Source: Mesodorylaimus sp. YZB2_4 (Eukaryota > Nematoda > Enoplea > Dorylaimida > Dorylaimidae). From it: a stretch of 64,000 bases of DNA. Below the pieces are notes generated by a model. That model was not told the origin of the DNA and searched no databases. It was given only the letters and a program-made list of their open reading frames with translations. The position numbers and the translations under genes were made by a program. This document shows positions 46,101 through 58,347 of this stretch, in pieces. Positions within the stretch are counted from its first letter, which is position 1; every line of letters starts with the position of its first letter. The DNA lies in contig JASANH010001717.1 of NCBI GenBank assembly GCA_030248295.1, forward strand, positions 124,001 to 188,000, in the 5' to 3' direction.

Positions 46101-46759
46101 AAAAAAAACGGGTTTTTATTTTCTAAAAAAGTTCGCAGATCGATGTTTCTGGAGCATTTGTATCGTCCCATTTTTACTGAATCGATTATGGAAGATACGA
46201 CGCGTGGTCAAGCTAAAGTTCACATGTCTCGAACCACAGAACTTGTGTTGTCGTTTCTGTTTCTCCCAAGTAACCAAGCCACAGTTTTGTCAGAGTCTTG
46301 AATAAAGTCATAATTATTCTCACGACGAATTCAAAACTTCCTTTAATTTTGTGGGTTCTTTTAATTTACTTGCGTGCCGAGTGATCAAGCAAAGAGACTC
46401 ATTCTGCATATCGCGTTTCTGCAGTTTTCTTGGCCGTGCCCCCCCCCCCCCCACAGTGTTTGCCATTGCCAAGTGACCTGAGATCTTCCATGGTTTTAAT
46501 GTAAGCTCCACGCCGACCCTCTGCCATTGCTAGGTTTAAAATAAACCTTTGAAACAGGATGGCAAAGATAAGACGGAACTGGGATTTTTGGACAAGTCCT
46601 TGGAAATCCTCTGCTGGTTGGTGATGATTTATGATTTGATCGATAATGCTGTGAGTACAACTGGCCCAATAGCCGTCATTGTTCCGACAAAAACGATTCC
46701 TGAAACACGTAATTGCTACATTGATCGCTTTCTTGTACCAGGTAACTGACGTCACTCTC

Positions 46760-47040
46760 TGCCGTGGGGCGTTCGTCTGCCACATTGCTTCTGAGCTATG
46801 GGCTGGACTCGTAGCGGTTCGACCCCCGGTGATGGCGGTGGTTTGCGAACCATAAACCCTCGCTGACCTTGCACGCCAGGCCGTGGGCGACTCACCCAGT
46901 ACCGTGTAGGTACTCCAGGTGAAGAGAGGCTCAGCTGTCAAACACCGACAAGGTTAAAGCCATTGTCCGAGGAAGTCGGTATCCTCTCCAGGATGGCCCC
47001 GTGTGGAGGCGCTCCTGTGAAGGCGCGCAAAGGGACCCCA
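46760..47040. repeat. SINE-like dispersed repeat, shared with 3.2 and 4.1-4.4 kb
   Basis: Shared blocks are GAACCATAAACCCT...ACCTTGCACGCC (also near 3198-3230), TCACCCAGTAC and GTGTGGAGGNGCTCC (also near 4316-4350). A GGTTCGACCCCC B-box-like motif precedes the shared part. Ends are not defined. Confidence 0.5.
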
Positions 47041-49297
47041 CTGTGTGTGTGTGTTTATGCTGGTCCGTCCTCGCGCAGAAGGCCTTGCTTATAAGCTTAG
47101 AGTACTGGCCGGCTATTGGCAAACGAGGCTTAAGCCTAAAAAAATTTAAAATAGAAAAAATCGAACAGATCGGCTCGCATATGCAGGATATAGATATGCC
47201 CTGCTTATTTTAAAAGTATCCACCAAGAAAGGGGCAATATACTGAATTCTCAGGATCAGTTCTGGTGCCTGCCTATACTGTACCCCTTTGCCTGTCGCTC
47301 CACATTTATCTGGTGATGAAGCATCAGTTAAAAACCATTTACCATCTTACCTCCTAATAATTTTTATTCTCATCGTTAAAAAAGTACCAGTACTGCATGC
47401 ATGCATGCTCATACAGGTACTCACAGGCAGTGTACTACAGTGTACATATTACTATCAGGCAGGACCTGACGGCGCCTTCAGTTTTAGTTACGCAGCCATG
47501 AGCCTGTTTGGCGGACAAAACTTTCTCAACCGTGGCTTACTCAGTCCAGCAAGAAATTTCACAATACGTCTTCGGAAATTCGAATCGCCATACAGTAATC
47601 AGACATGTGATGACAATTGTGCGCTTCGATTCAACCGCTGAACATTTTCAGCCCTTCTCAGGATTTTTATACTTCACGGTTTTTTCTGATTGAAGCAGCT
47701 CCAATCCTGTTCTGATGAAGGCAGTAACCCACAGGCCTTTGTTGCCAGGCTTCGTTTCACTTTCATCGTAAGCAGTGCCCCTGCTGTGCATCCTTGCCAG
47801 ATCGTGTTGAGCAAAAAAATTATGGGCGAACTACAAGTACGTGGGATTCTGTGGACGGACAAATCACGTTGGCCTCCTTCAGTCTCCCCGTGTCTAGTCA
47901 CAATGCATGTTCCGCCTTAGGCACCCACTCAGGGATTGTTTTCTTCTAAAACAACTCAACAGAATGCGTGTAAATCACTTTAAATTGATTGCAGGCCATT
48001 TCTTCCGCAGCCCATGCCTATACTTATTGATTTGCGCATTACCGGTTCTTAAAATGACGGTGGCTGAAGGAGAAATAAGCAACTTCCTGTGGGCCGGGAT
48101 GTCCGCCTTGACTCGATGAAGAATCGAGGCAAGGAACTGAATTTATAAGTTCCCGGCACCTAATCTATTATTTCAGCTGGTTGTTGACTTGTGCGCCATT
48201 CATACTTTGCTGAGCACTTCCTTGAAGACTAGCAATCAAATCAGTTCAGAGGCGAAGTTACGAGCGGACCTTTTCCGTTTCTCTTAAGATCTTCCAAGAG
48301 TGATGAGAGGGGCTTAACTTGGAGGACACATACTCTACTGTAGGTTCTGTGATTCAAGTTCATCGTGCATTGCCCTTTCGCGTTTCTTGTGAGCGCCATG
48401 GTGAGCTGTGCCTTCTTCTTCTCTCATCTCTCATTGTCAGTTTCTAGCGATGCGCAAATTCTTAGGATATTGTATCTCTCGAAGACGTGCCTCCTTCTTT
48501 CTCAAGTGACCGCTAACCCCAGCCAGCAAAATTTTTGTCATACTGTAGTGCCTGCATGTGAAATGGGTATATCCTCCAGTGAGGACATACCAGTATCAAT
48601 CACTGCAGATCAAATAGAAACGTGTCCTGAATATTCTGTATTCAAAATGGAGTATCTGTAAACTCTTTCAGACAGGGCGCAGGGGTGTGGAGCGGTATCT
48701 CAGGCTTCCCATCCCAGATGCACTTTAGAAACCCGATGCGTTGGGAAAGTCGTTTTTGAAAAAAAACGCGTTTTATGGGAGTATCGCCAGTGTTTTTTTT
48801 GGAACACATACGGCGTGGGCTTGCAATTTGTCTGTAAGTGAAGCTCAGCATCAACGTGTTTCACAAACCAAATTACTCCGTTTGGTGCCTCAGACGGCTT
48901 CACTCGCGAAGTGTACCATATTTAATTAAATAAAATTCATTTTCAACATGTGGATTTTTTAAAGCTTCTTTAGGCATGTGATCGGAAAAGGCCCACCAAT
49001 ATTGTCTTCACGGTCCAGATCACCTCTTGCGTTAGGTCTTTGGTACAAAGGGTTTCGGTCTCATGCGATGGTGAAGGACACAAAAAAGTGATGGTGCGTG
49101 GAAGGATAACAAACACTGCGATTTGGCAGAAAAATTTTTCAATTGTGTCTTTCTGTTTTTTCGACTTGAATAGAGAAGGATATTAGAAAAGAGCCGTTTG
49201 ATTTCCAAGACAACCATTTGGGCTTTGATATCCTGGCTTGCGATAGAAAAGGTGAGGTTTGCGCGCTGGCAAAAAAAGGCTTGCCTGAGATTTTAGG

Positions 49298-50027
49298 TAA
49301 AGTTGTTAACCGTTAACGCTATTAACGATATTTAACGCGTTAACGGCATCGTTTTTGGCTAACGTTATTAACGGTAACGATAACGATATCTATTTTCAGA
49401 GAACGCGTTATAACGGTAACGGTATCTTTTTTGTGTCGAATAACGCGTTATTTGTGCATACACTACTACAGCGTCAAATTTAAAATCTGCCCTTGTTTCC
49501 AGCGACGATATAGCATGAGATGTCTGCTAATGGGGGGGGGGGGGGGGGAATTTTCCGCATCCGCGGACAGACAGTGTGAGTGTGTCAGTGATTATATGTA
49601 TTTTTGTGTTTCGTCATTCGACGTCAGCGTGTCATTGGATGTCGCCTGATTGGTTATCAGAAATTTCTTCATTAAGAAATTTTCGATATTGATATCCAAA
49701 ATAATGTCGAATTTGGGAGTAGGAAATAATACTGATGACAAAGACTGTATTAATATAACAGATCCAGTCACTTTGTATGGCAGCACTTTTAATGAATATG
49801 CTCGTGGGACATTGTTGTGATAACACGCGCATATATGCTTTTTCGACCCAAGTAAAATGCAGTAAGCTTGATGTCACGCTGGGTTGATAATAAAAATAAC
49901 GATATTTAACGCGTTAACGATATATTTTGGAACGCGTTAACGATTAACGGTAACGATATCTTTTTGGCAGGATATCGTTAACTGTAACGATAAACGATAT
50001 CTTTTTTCGCTAACGATATCAACACTA
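49298..50027 (+). mobile_element. hAT-like non-autonomous transposon, copy 1
   Basis: About 730 bp, flanked by the perfect 8-bp duplication ATTTTAGG (49290-49297 and 50028-50035). The left terminus is slightly decayed (TAAAGTTGTTAACCG); the right ends CAACACTA. Both sub-terminal regions are arrays of CGTTAACG/GATATCGTTA units. The core has a run of about 18 G and no transposase. Terminus TAGTGTTG and an 8-bp duplication fit the hAT superfamily. Inverted relative to the copy at 55224-55972. Confidence 0.85.
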
Positions 50028-50035
50028 ATTTTAGG

Positions 50036-52580
50036 TGACAAGTTTCAAACGGCGAGCTGAAAAATTATTTGGAAGAATTCTTTCACTTTAGACCCGTAAT
50101 TACGTCAAGTTTTTCATATTTTCTATATTTGAACCTTCAAGTTGTTTTCCAAAGACACTGCGCGGTACGACAATTTTGTTGGGGCTCTACTTTGACTTGT
50201 GCCCCAAGCAAATTTGCTACTTTTATTTTTTTCACTTTCCTTCCCACTTTTCCCTGCGGCATTCATTCCCTTCCACGCATTTTATCCTGAAGTGCTAGAA
50301 ATTAACTCACAATTTGAAATGGAAATCGCTGTAGGGGTGATTTTTTTGTCAACACCCCAGAAAAAAAGCAAACTCAAAATAACGATCCCACGGCTTATTT
50401 GTTTTTTGTCTTTTTCGACCTAAGCCGCGTGGGGAAAAAGAGACTACGTCAACATAGAATTTCAAATTTTCTAAAGCTTCAGTAGAGCTTGTAAAACCTG
50501 ATATGCTCAACAAGGCGAGGCTCAGCTTATGCCATAAATACCTGTGTGTGTTTTTAGTTCGCATATCCAGCATACAAAAATATGAATTTATGACTGTTTT
50601 CAATTCGTGTAGAACTATTAAAAAATTCCCCCCCCCCCCCCAAAATTCACGCCAGCTAATTTTGATCCGAGATCTTGTGCGAAATTCTGTACACAGACAT
50701 ACGCACCCATATACATTTGGTAACCTTGACCATCTCGAATTTATGTGATGCAACTAAAGGCAGTCTTGCTTGTTGCTTGGTTTGATTCTTCTTTAAAGCT
50801 ATTTTAAGAGCTTCTTGCAGAGAGCTGCAAAAATCAGGGTGGTAATTTTCTTATTTTTTAAGCTCCAATCATTAGATGCCACTTGTCAATCAGCCAACTT
50901 CCTCTTCCTGTTTCTTCAGGACGAAATTTTCCGCATCAAGAGAAGGGTTTTTTATGGATTCTATCAAATCTTTTGAGTCGTCATTATTGGTTTATAGCCC
51001 ACAATGGCCGCTTTGCTCGCCATTCACCGCGAGTGAGAGGAACTGGTATTGGACCTTTAATGAACACCCCCTCCCGGGACACCAATGGGTGTTGGTCCAG
51101 TTTGATAGGTTCGGCATGTTTATAACAAGCATACCTGTGACGCAATAAAAATGGGCAGCATGCACCGGGAGCAGCAATTGGATATTTTGTTCTGTAGAGC
51201 AATAGAAAAAAGTGCTCGCTCCACGTGACAAACTTTTCTCCAGCGTGATCGTTTTAAAATTGATCAAGTTACTCTTTTTGATGCCCATAAAAAATGTGCC
51301 CCCTTTGCCCAAGCCCTGGTTTTCGATTGATTTTATTGTGTAAGCTCACGAATTCCTCTTTAATGCATTTTGTATGTGGCGTCAACTGAAGAGTAATGAG
51401 GGGGGACTATGTAGTGTAGGACATAGCCAGGTATTCGCTTACGTATGAGTATAGATACATGACTGACGGCAGCCGCCTCAAATAGACGTCCCCTCGGAGG
51501 GTATTCGAGATGATATAAGCCCCAGGGCGAGCAAATACGATACCGTGACTGACTATGCAGGAGTGCCTCTTCCTCTGCGCAAGTGCGAAGCAAGAATGGC
51601 TTCTGTCCATTCTTTTTTGGAACAGAACGAAGCCAAGAAGGCGTGAACTGTAGGCCGTATCCCCATAAGAGGACGCCTACTGTCACGTGCCGCTTGTTGC
51701 TTCAACGAGAAGGGTTTCAGTCATCTGCGATGATTGCGTAAAAATCCTATTCAACGTACTGAGCAGAAAAACGAGGCAAAATATAATTTTGGCGAAAGTG
51801 TCTTTCCCTAAGAAAACAGCAACTCTGTAAAAAATGTCACGTCTTACCTGCCTTCCTCATCAAGGCAGTTTCATCGTCCCGAGTTCATTTGACGCAAAGG
51901 AGACATGTTTGTTCCCTCGACACTTCAAATTCAATCAATTTTTCGCTCTATCAGAAATTAAAATGGTGTCCACCTAACATTAGCTCGCCGTAGCTGCCTA
52001 GCAGGCAGTGCTTTTCTGTCTAGGGTCCTTTATTTCCATCATTTAGTAATTACTTTGGGGAAGATATCAGCAGAAAACCTGAAGGAAGTAATGAATTTTC
52101 ACAGAATTTGTTTCGATTGTGTTTCTTCTTGACTTGTACGCAAATTGGGTGAGGCGTGGATTCTATGGGGTCAACGAGTGGGCGCCTTTCAGTGCAATGT
52201 GCGTCAGTAGAGACTGCAGACTCTTGGCGCATGCTAGTTAGAAGCGCGCAAAGTGCACGGACAGGTGATTAGTCCTACTCGAATTCATTTTCGAATCGTT
52301 TTAGGCGAATCAATACAGCATCAGTAGAAACTAGACGGCGGAAAAAATCTATTCAAACGCCGTTATATGCTCGACGGGTGTTTGGAGGCCAATTAACGCG
52401 TTGTCCCGTCGAGGAGCTTCGCCGAATGAGATTCCGTTATTCAAGGAAGCTCGATCTAGATGAGCCAAGCACGCAGCGGGTCTCGCTCTTTCTTCTTGGC
52501 CTCGGCTCGTTACCAAACGACGCGTTGAACTAAATCACTCATCGTCAGATCGTAACCGAGAAAATTATAAGCCTTTCAAA
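50036..52580. other. Gene-poor interval before the intronless GPCR
   Basis: No gene recognised. A poly-C run lies near 50631. The last few hundred bases are presumably the receptor's 5' flank; I see no core promoter motif I would defend. Confidence 0.4.
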
Positions 52581-54116
52581 ATGGGTGTTTACGATTGGAT
52601 GAATGAGACTAGTCAAGGAGGCAATCAGAACAGATTCGTGTCGCCAGAAACGACGGTCGAGTCGAATATGGATTTCGTCAGCGATTACCAAGCAGATGTG
52701 AGCGAGCATACTGTAGCCGAGCCCGAGAGTGGATTGGCTTCGTTTTGTCGGCTAGCCGCCAGATATTACGTGGCCGTGGTCATTGTGTTTGGTGTGCTGG
52801 GCAATGCGGGCTGTCTAATTTGTTACCGTCGATCGGAAGAATTGAAGCGTTACCGATCAACAGGTTATTTAATGGCTCTGGCCATTAGTGACATGACATT
52901 TCTTTTGTGTTTAGCGTTGATATGGTTGAAAAGTGTCGGAATATTCTGGCACGATGCTCAAGTCGTTTGTCAAACTTCTGTATACGCTTCGAACGCGGCC
53001 ATTTTCTTGTCGGCCTGGTACGTGATGGCGTTGACGGGTGAAATGGCCTTCGCCCTACGCCGCCCCTACAGAGCCTACTTGGCAGCCATCGACGCCAGTA
53101 AAACTGTGTTGCTACGTATATTTATGGTTACTATTGTCGGATTAGCCGTCAATTCATGGACACTGGCCCTGACAAAGACGGGCACTATATTCCTATTCGA
53201 TACGCTCGATTACGACGAATTGTACGATCTTGCTGAAGACAAAACGCCATTGACAGACTTTCCGCCTGAGCTCGAATCTGAATCTGAGTTTGAATACATG
53301 CCGGATTCTAGATTGGATATCGGATCTAGTTACGAAAGCACGATGATCGATTTTGGATTTTTGAAGAACGAGACATTTACCATGCCACCACTCAGTTACG
53401 ACACTGGGTGTCATATCTCGTCCAACAATCAAATGTTGCACAGGACGTTCGTCCTTCTCGACATCGCCTTCACCTACTCAGTCCCACTGATCATTACCCT
53501 CTTGCTCAACTGCTACATCGGCTACAAACTGATCCAGGCTGGTCGCCAGCGTCGTCACATGAGTCAACGAGGTCTGTTCGAGCGTCGGCCAGCCATGTGT
53601 CAAATGAGCCAGCACGGCAATAGTAGCCTGCAAACAACGTTGCCTCGAGATTCATTGACACGTAAACGTCGATACGCTCAGCAACTCGATCGATGCCCGT
53701 TTTCGGCCATGGAATTAAGTCGTTTGCACAGCGGTCACGTGGCTCGAAGACAAACGACTCGAGGCCCGAACTCTCGAAATAAAGAAGCTGCAGTGTCCTC
53801 GTTACTCATCGCAAAGTCCATGGCTTATCTCATTTTCAATAGTCCCAGCTGCGTGCACAGGATTTGGTCCATGCTAAAACGCGAGGCGGCCGCATATGGC
53901 GGGTCGTCCGATCCAGAATCGGATATGCGGCAGATGGGTTCACAAGGAAGTAATAGCAAACAGAGTTGGGTTTATACAGTTATTTATATGCTATTTTTCA
54001 CACAGTTTTCAATTAACTTTTTGTTGTATTCTTGGCATGCTTATTCGCGCAGAAAATGTGGGCCGAAAGCGGCGAAAGCGATCTTGAGATCGTATCATTC
54101 GCCAGCTTGTTTTTGA
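52581..54116 (+). CDS. Intronless rhodopsin-class GPCR, peptide-receptor-like
   Basis: A single 511-codon open frame starts in a good context (CAAAATGG). The extracellular N-terminus is about 60 residues with N-glycosylation potential (NET). TM1 contains FGVLGNAGCLICYRRS, TM2 ALAISDMTFLLCL. Cys about 130 before TM3 likely pairs with a Cys in loop 2 (TGCHISS). Extracellular loop 2 is very long and acidic (about 207-270, many Glu/Asp/Tyr). The third cytoplasmic loop is long and basic. As in its paralogue at 18937-20302, DRY is replaced (LTGEMAFALRRP) and TM7 ends NFLLYSWHAYSRR rather than NPxxY. It resembles FMRFamide/peptide receptors of invertebrates in general layout. Ligand and G protein are unknown. 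Confidence 0.9.
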   Translation: MGVYDWMNETSQGGNQNRFVSPETTVESNMDFVSDYQADVSEHTVAEPESGLASFCRLAARYYVAVVIVFGVLGNAGCLICYRRSEELKRYRSTGYLMALAISDMTFLLCLALIWLKSVGIFWHDAQVVCQTSVYASNAAIFLSAWYVMALTGEMAFALRRPYRAYLAAIDASKTVLLRIFMVTIVGLAVNSWTLALTKTGTIFLFDTLDYDELYDLAEDKTPLTDFPPELESESEFEYMPDSRLDIGSSYESTMIDFGFLKNETFTMPPLSYDTGCHISSNNQMLHRTFVLLDIAFTYSVPLIITLLLNCYIGYKLIQAGRQRRHMSQRGLFERRPAMCQMSQHGNSSLQTTLPRDSLTRKRRYAQQLDRCPFSAMELSRLHSGHVARRQTTRGPNSRNKEAAVSSLLIAKSMAYLIFNSPSCVHRIWSMLKREAAAYGGSSDPESDMRQMGSQGSNSKQSWVYTVIYMLFFTQFSINFLLYSWHAYSRRKCGPKAAKAILRSYHSPACF

Positions 54117-55215
54117 ATGGTTTCTGTGTTTCGAGTTTCCGTGTGGGTTTTATGGATGCAGGGACCATAATTGCTGCACTGTGTGCTTTACCTGACTGCT
54201 TTTAGTATGTAACTATGAAATCGACACAAAACAAACAAAAACCGATATTTGAAAACTTAAAAAAGTCAGCTTTCCTCGCAGCAAAAAGCATGCTATAGAT
54301 TTTATGGTCCACCTAAACCGCGTTAAACCTTTTGCATATCTTCAGGGCACTTTGCTGCTCATTTTTTACGTGCCTGTAGGGCTACTAAGGCAGCGAGTAT
54401 TTAACATAAATGCTAGCGCCTTGGGGCGATAAATCCACCCGGATGCGCCCCTATGCTACGTGCAGGCCTTACGCCCGTATTTACATTGGAGACTGATTAG
54501 GAGCGTTTCAGAGTCACACGACACACACCGCGTGCCTCTGCAGGCGAATATGCATGTTCCATGCCTTGTTGGGGATGAGGGTATCCCGTTGTTCTGACTT
54601 TAAAGATCACTTCAAAGCTACGGGTTTTCTGGTCAATTCTTACTGATGGTATATATCCCTAAAGACGGAAATTACGCTTGGAGTCCAGTAAAAGTGGCAG
54701 TAAATACTCAAGTAGGATCCTGGGGAAATTATTAATCGGTCTAAGACAAGGGAAATTAAAACTTTTCAGCAGATTTCTGAATCTAATGAAGCGGCACTGA
54801 CCCAAAGTCAGTGTAGCACATGGAGCTCGATGAAAGATGAGGGTAGGTATGTAGTTTCTGCCTTCTCTTATAACATCATGACTCTGCATGCGGATAAGCC
54901 ATCCATCTCCTGCTCTCTGAAATATGCGTGGACTCCTCATATCGACACTGAGAAACTAAACATTTCATGGAAGGCACGAACATTTTAGGCGGGACGGAAG
55001 GAACAAACACTGGCGGGAGTGAGTATTTATGATAAACTTGGTTCATTGGCACAAGAAGTCCCCGAATAGACTAGGCGCGGCGCTAGAGCGAAAGAACGCA
55101 CACGGCACATAAGATAGCATAGCTCATAAAAGAGATAAGGCTTTTCACACAATTGGTCAATCAATCTTCTAACCCTGAAACAGCGAGTTAAAGCAGGAGT
55201 CAGCGGATGAGGTTT
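54117..55215. other. 3' flank of the intronless GPCR
   Basis: No gene recognised. The minus-strand frame at 54659-54940 has no domain and no splice partner. Confidence 0.4.
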
Positions 55216-55223
55216 ATCACGTA

Positions 55224-55972
55224 TAGTGTTGATATCGTTAGCGAAAAAAGATATCGTTTATCGTTACAGCTAACGATATCCTGCCAAAAAGATATCGTTA
55301 CCGTTAATCGTTGACGCGTTCCAGAAAATATCGTTAACGCATTAAATATCGTTATTTTTATTATCAACCCAGCGTGACATCAAGCTTACTGAATTTTACT
55401 TAGGTCTTGGGTCGAAAAAGCATATATGCACGTGTTATCACAACAATGTCCCACGAGCATATCCATTAGAAGTGCTGCCACACAAAGTGACTAAATCTGT
55501 CATACTAATACAGTCTTTGTCATAAGTATTATTGCCTTCTCCCGAATTCGACATTATTTTGGATATCAATATCGAAAATTTCTTAATGAAGAAATTTCTG
55601 ATAACCAATCAGGCGACATCGAATGACACGCTGACGTCGAATGACTAAACACAAAAATACACATAATCACTAACACACTCACACTGTCTGTCCGCGGATG
55701 CGGAACAATCCCCTCCCCCCCCCCCCCCCATTAGCAGACATCTCATGGTATATTGCTGGGAACAAGGGCAGATTTTAAATTTGACGCTGTAGTAGTTTAT
55801 GCACAAATAATGCGTTATTCGACACAAAAAAAGATACCGTTACCGTTATAACGCGTTCTCTGAAAATAGATATCGTTATCGTTACCGTTGATAACGTTAA
55901 CCAAAAACGATGTCATTAACGCGTTGAATATCGTTAGCGTTATATGAATAGCGTTAACGCTTAACAACACTA
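55224..55972 (-). mobile_element. hAT-like non-autonomous transposon, copy 2 (inverted)
   Basis: About 749 bp, reverse complement of the copy at 49298-50027. Termini are TAGTGTTGATATC and GCTTAACAACACTA, flanked by the near-perfect 8-bp duplication ATCACGTA (55216-55223) / ATTACGTA (55973-55980). It has the same GTTAACG-rich sub-terminal arrays and homopolymer core (here a C run). The ORF at 55645-55827 mirrors one in copy 1 and is not a transposase. Confidence 0.85.
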
Positions 55973-56646
55973 ATTACGTATGGACAGTTCATATCAAAAA
56001 GTGTCCGCTTCACTTGGAAGTAGCCTCACGTAGCCGCCGCCTACAGGTTCCGCTTTTAAATATAAAATAGTGTACCATGATAAAAACAAGGGACATCAGT
56101 TAAATAAATACGGACTACAAATTTCGTCAGATTACGCATTTCTCGTGCATGCAGAATGGATGCAAAAAAATGTATAATGATCGCCAAAACACAACTCATG
56201 TCCTGCTTGAGAATAAGCTCTTTTGTTCTAAAGTCCAAAGAAACAAGCGAGAACAATCAATTATTTCAACTGCAACTTTCTAAATAGCTCGTTTGTTTTC
56301 ACTCTCTTCTGAACTCCCCCTTGAGAGCCTCTCTCCCCCTTGATACGTTAAGCATCTTTTGATTTCGATCGCACGAAGCTACCACATATGTTCTATGAGG
56401 GAGCGCAGAATTATGTCTACTGTTCCGAAGTTACTATGCACCTAAACCGTGGAAACACTTGCTTCTCCTGTTTTATCACTCCACACATTTTCTTATACAT
56501 CTTGTTTTTACAAGGCGATTCGAAAAAGTTGTGATAAAATCACTAAACTAAGTTTGTGCTCGACAATCATCAACAAAATGTGCTTTTAACGACTTCTGTT
56601 GATTCTCAGTCCACCAAGTGTGTGTTTAAAGGACTTTTGATCAAAG

Positions 56647-57813
56647 TCACCCAAACATAATCGATTGATAGAGTCGCGAAAAAAATGTTTGCAGTGATTT
56701 CATTGCGACCGTTCTGAAGGAGTTTGAAAAAACGAGATATCTAAGAAAATGTGTGGAATGATAAAACAGGAAAAAGCAAGTGTGAGCGCGTCCCAGGTGC
56801 ATATATACTTTAGAATAGTAGAGATTATTCTTAGCTTCCTCATAGGACATGCGTGATAGTTTTCTGTGGTCCAACACAAAAGGCAGTAATCTCAACGAGG
56901 AGAGGAGCAGAGAGTTAAAACAAAGAAGCAGCGACTCAAACAATTGCATTTGAAATAATTGATTGTTTTTGCATATTTCACTTCTGGCTCGGCTTTGTTC
57001 GCGAGCCGTGGTTCCACTACGCTGCTGTGTTATCATTCTCATCCTCTTTTTTAAACGAAAATATCCGTGGGCTGCAGTCGCCGAGGTCAATAGCGAAATG
57101 GCCAATTTGAGCAAGGACATAAAACTAAGGCCATATAGGTAAGCTGATACAATTTCGCTCAGCCAAATAGATGTTTTGTGAAATTCATACTCTCCAAGCG
57201 ACGGATTATAGAGCAATGACCAGCTTACCGCTGCTGGGAAATAGACTGCAATTGACAAAACCGCGAACATGCACAACACAGCAGAGCCTCTGATGTACTG
57301 GCTGAGCTTGCTGAATAGAGAGGGGAAGTTGAATGCCAGGACTGTTTGGATGCAGATCCATAGAACAATGAAGTCAACAAACAGGGGAACAGCAAATTCC
57401 AGCTTTGCAAAAACCTAGGCTGAGTACACTGCCCAGAAAGAATTTGTGACAGCTGTTCCCGATTTTAGACGAATAAGGAAATTCAGAAAGAAAAGTAACG
57501 CGTTAAGCATTTCAGCCGCATTAATTGCTTTATGATATGTGGACTCTCCACTTCGATATTCGTCGTGTGTGAAAACAAATGCAGCGGTTGTTGCGCATAT
57601 GAAGCAAAGCACGGAACAGCTGAAATACAAATACAAGTTGGCAGTTCGATAAAATAGGAAAATATCGCTGGCAATGGCTCGACTCTGGCATAAAATGTCT
57701 GGTAATTGGTCAATGGGGCTCGCAAAGTTGGTTGTGTTATAAAGTCGAATTATATCTGCCGTTAGGTTGATTTCTGGGCATAACAACTCGGCTCGGGCTG
57801 TGGCCTTCTCCAT
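56647..57813 (-). pseudogene. 7TM receptor ORF broken by one in-frame TAG
   Basis: From ATG at 57813 to the stop at 56647 there are 389 codons in one frame, interrupted only by TAG at 57415-57417 (about codon 133). Text on both sides is membrane-protein-like and continuous: TM1 YLYFSCSVLCFICATTAAFV, TM2 NALLFFLNFLIRL, then after the stop LFVDFIVLWICIQTVLAF, AVLCMFAVLSIAVYFPAAV, a basic loop (LKKRMRMITQQRS) and a TM7/helix-8 end LRYLVFSNSFRTVAM. This layout fits a rhodopsin-like chemoreceptor or peptide receptor. The stop lies in the predicted loop before TM3. Pseudogene, readthrough, strain-specific null allele and base-call error all remain possible. It is not a close paralogue of the two other GPCRs. 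Confidence 0.7.
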
Positions 57814-58347
57814 CCTATACGATAAGATCAGAAAACGAAAAGTCCTTTAATTTTTGGAAAATAGTTAACACAAATTACAAATTCTGACGTCTTTGGAACA
57901 CTTGTCAAACTTAGCAAGCCCCGCTTTAGTCGACACAAAGTAGCCTTCGTATGCTTGTCTTAATGTTTTCTCATCGTAAGCATGTTTCAAAAACCAATGA
58001 CTACCAAAATTTGATTTATAGTGCTTTTCACAAATTGAGGCTTTTATTTGTGAGCCCTTGCACCTGCTCGATGTAAGCTTTTTTATTAAAAAAATGATCC
58101 ATCTGTTTCATCTTTCCATTTCTTTATTATGGGGTTTTTCTGGCACTCTATTTTGCGCTCACCTTTTTCACACGATTCGGTACGTCAAGATTTCTGAGAG
58201 TGCCTGTACATTGATAATCCGCACACCAAGATAAGATGCTCGACCTTTTAGTTTCCATTTACTCTTTTGGGCATTATTTAGCTTATATTGCGAAACTGGT
58301 TATTGAGAAGCCAGACGCTTGTCATTAAAACCCCGACATTATACACT
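57814..58347. other. Intergenic
   Basis: AT-rich; nothing recognised. Presumed 5' flank of the broken receptor gene. Confidence 0.4.

Larger units (their letters stand above)
42469..49297. other. Long gene-poor interval
   Basis: I see no confident gene. A minus-strand frame at 42806-43112 (MAKIYENSGSPSPEASAHAD onward) could be a 5' exon of the homeobox gene or chance. Hydrophobic frames near 44707-44946 (-) and exon-like text near 46074-46301 (+) lack partners. SINE-like sequence lies at about 46760-47040, a poly-C run at about 46440, and ACTGTA-rich DNA at 44490-44530 and 47270-47450. Confidence 0.4.

Noticed and set aside
46399-46941. Minus-strand open frame of 180 codons
   Set aside because: It runs through a SINE-like repeat and a poly-C/poly-G run, giving low-complexity protein with no family resemblance.
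47288-47641. Plus-strand frame of 117 codons with hydrophobic stretches
   Set aside because: It overlaps ACTGTA-rich repetitive DNA (GCATGCATGCATGC, TACAGTGTACA) and shows no domain or splice partner.
55645-55827. Small ORF repeated in both hAT-like copies as a conserved protein
   Set aside because: It spans the homopolymer core and reads through repeat DNA; the copies differ in frame around the G/C run.
57415-57429. 15-base GT...AG stretch that would remove the TAG in the 7TM ORF
   Set aside because: Far too short to be spliced as an intron; treated as coincidence.
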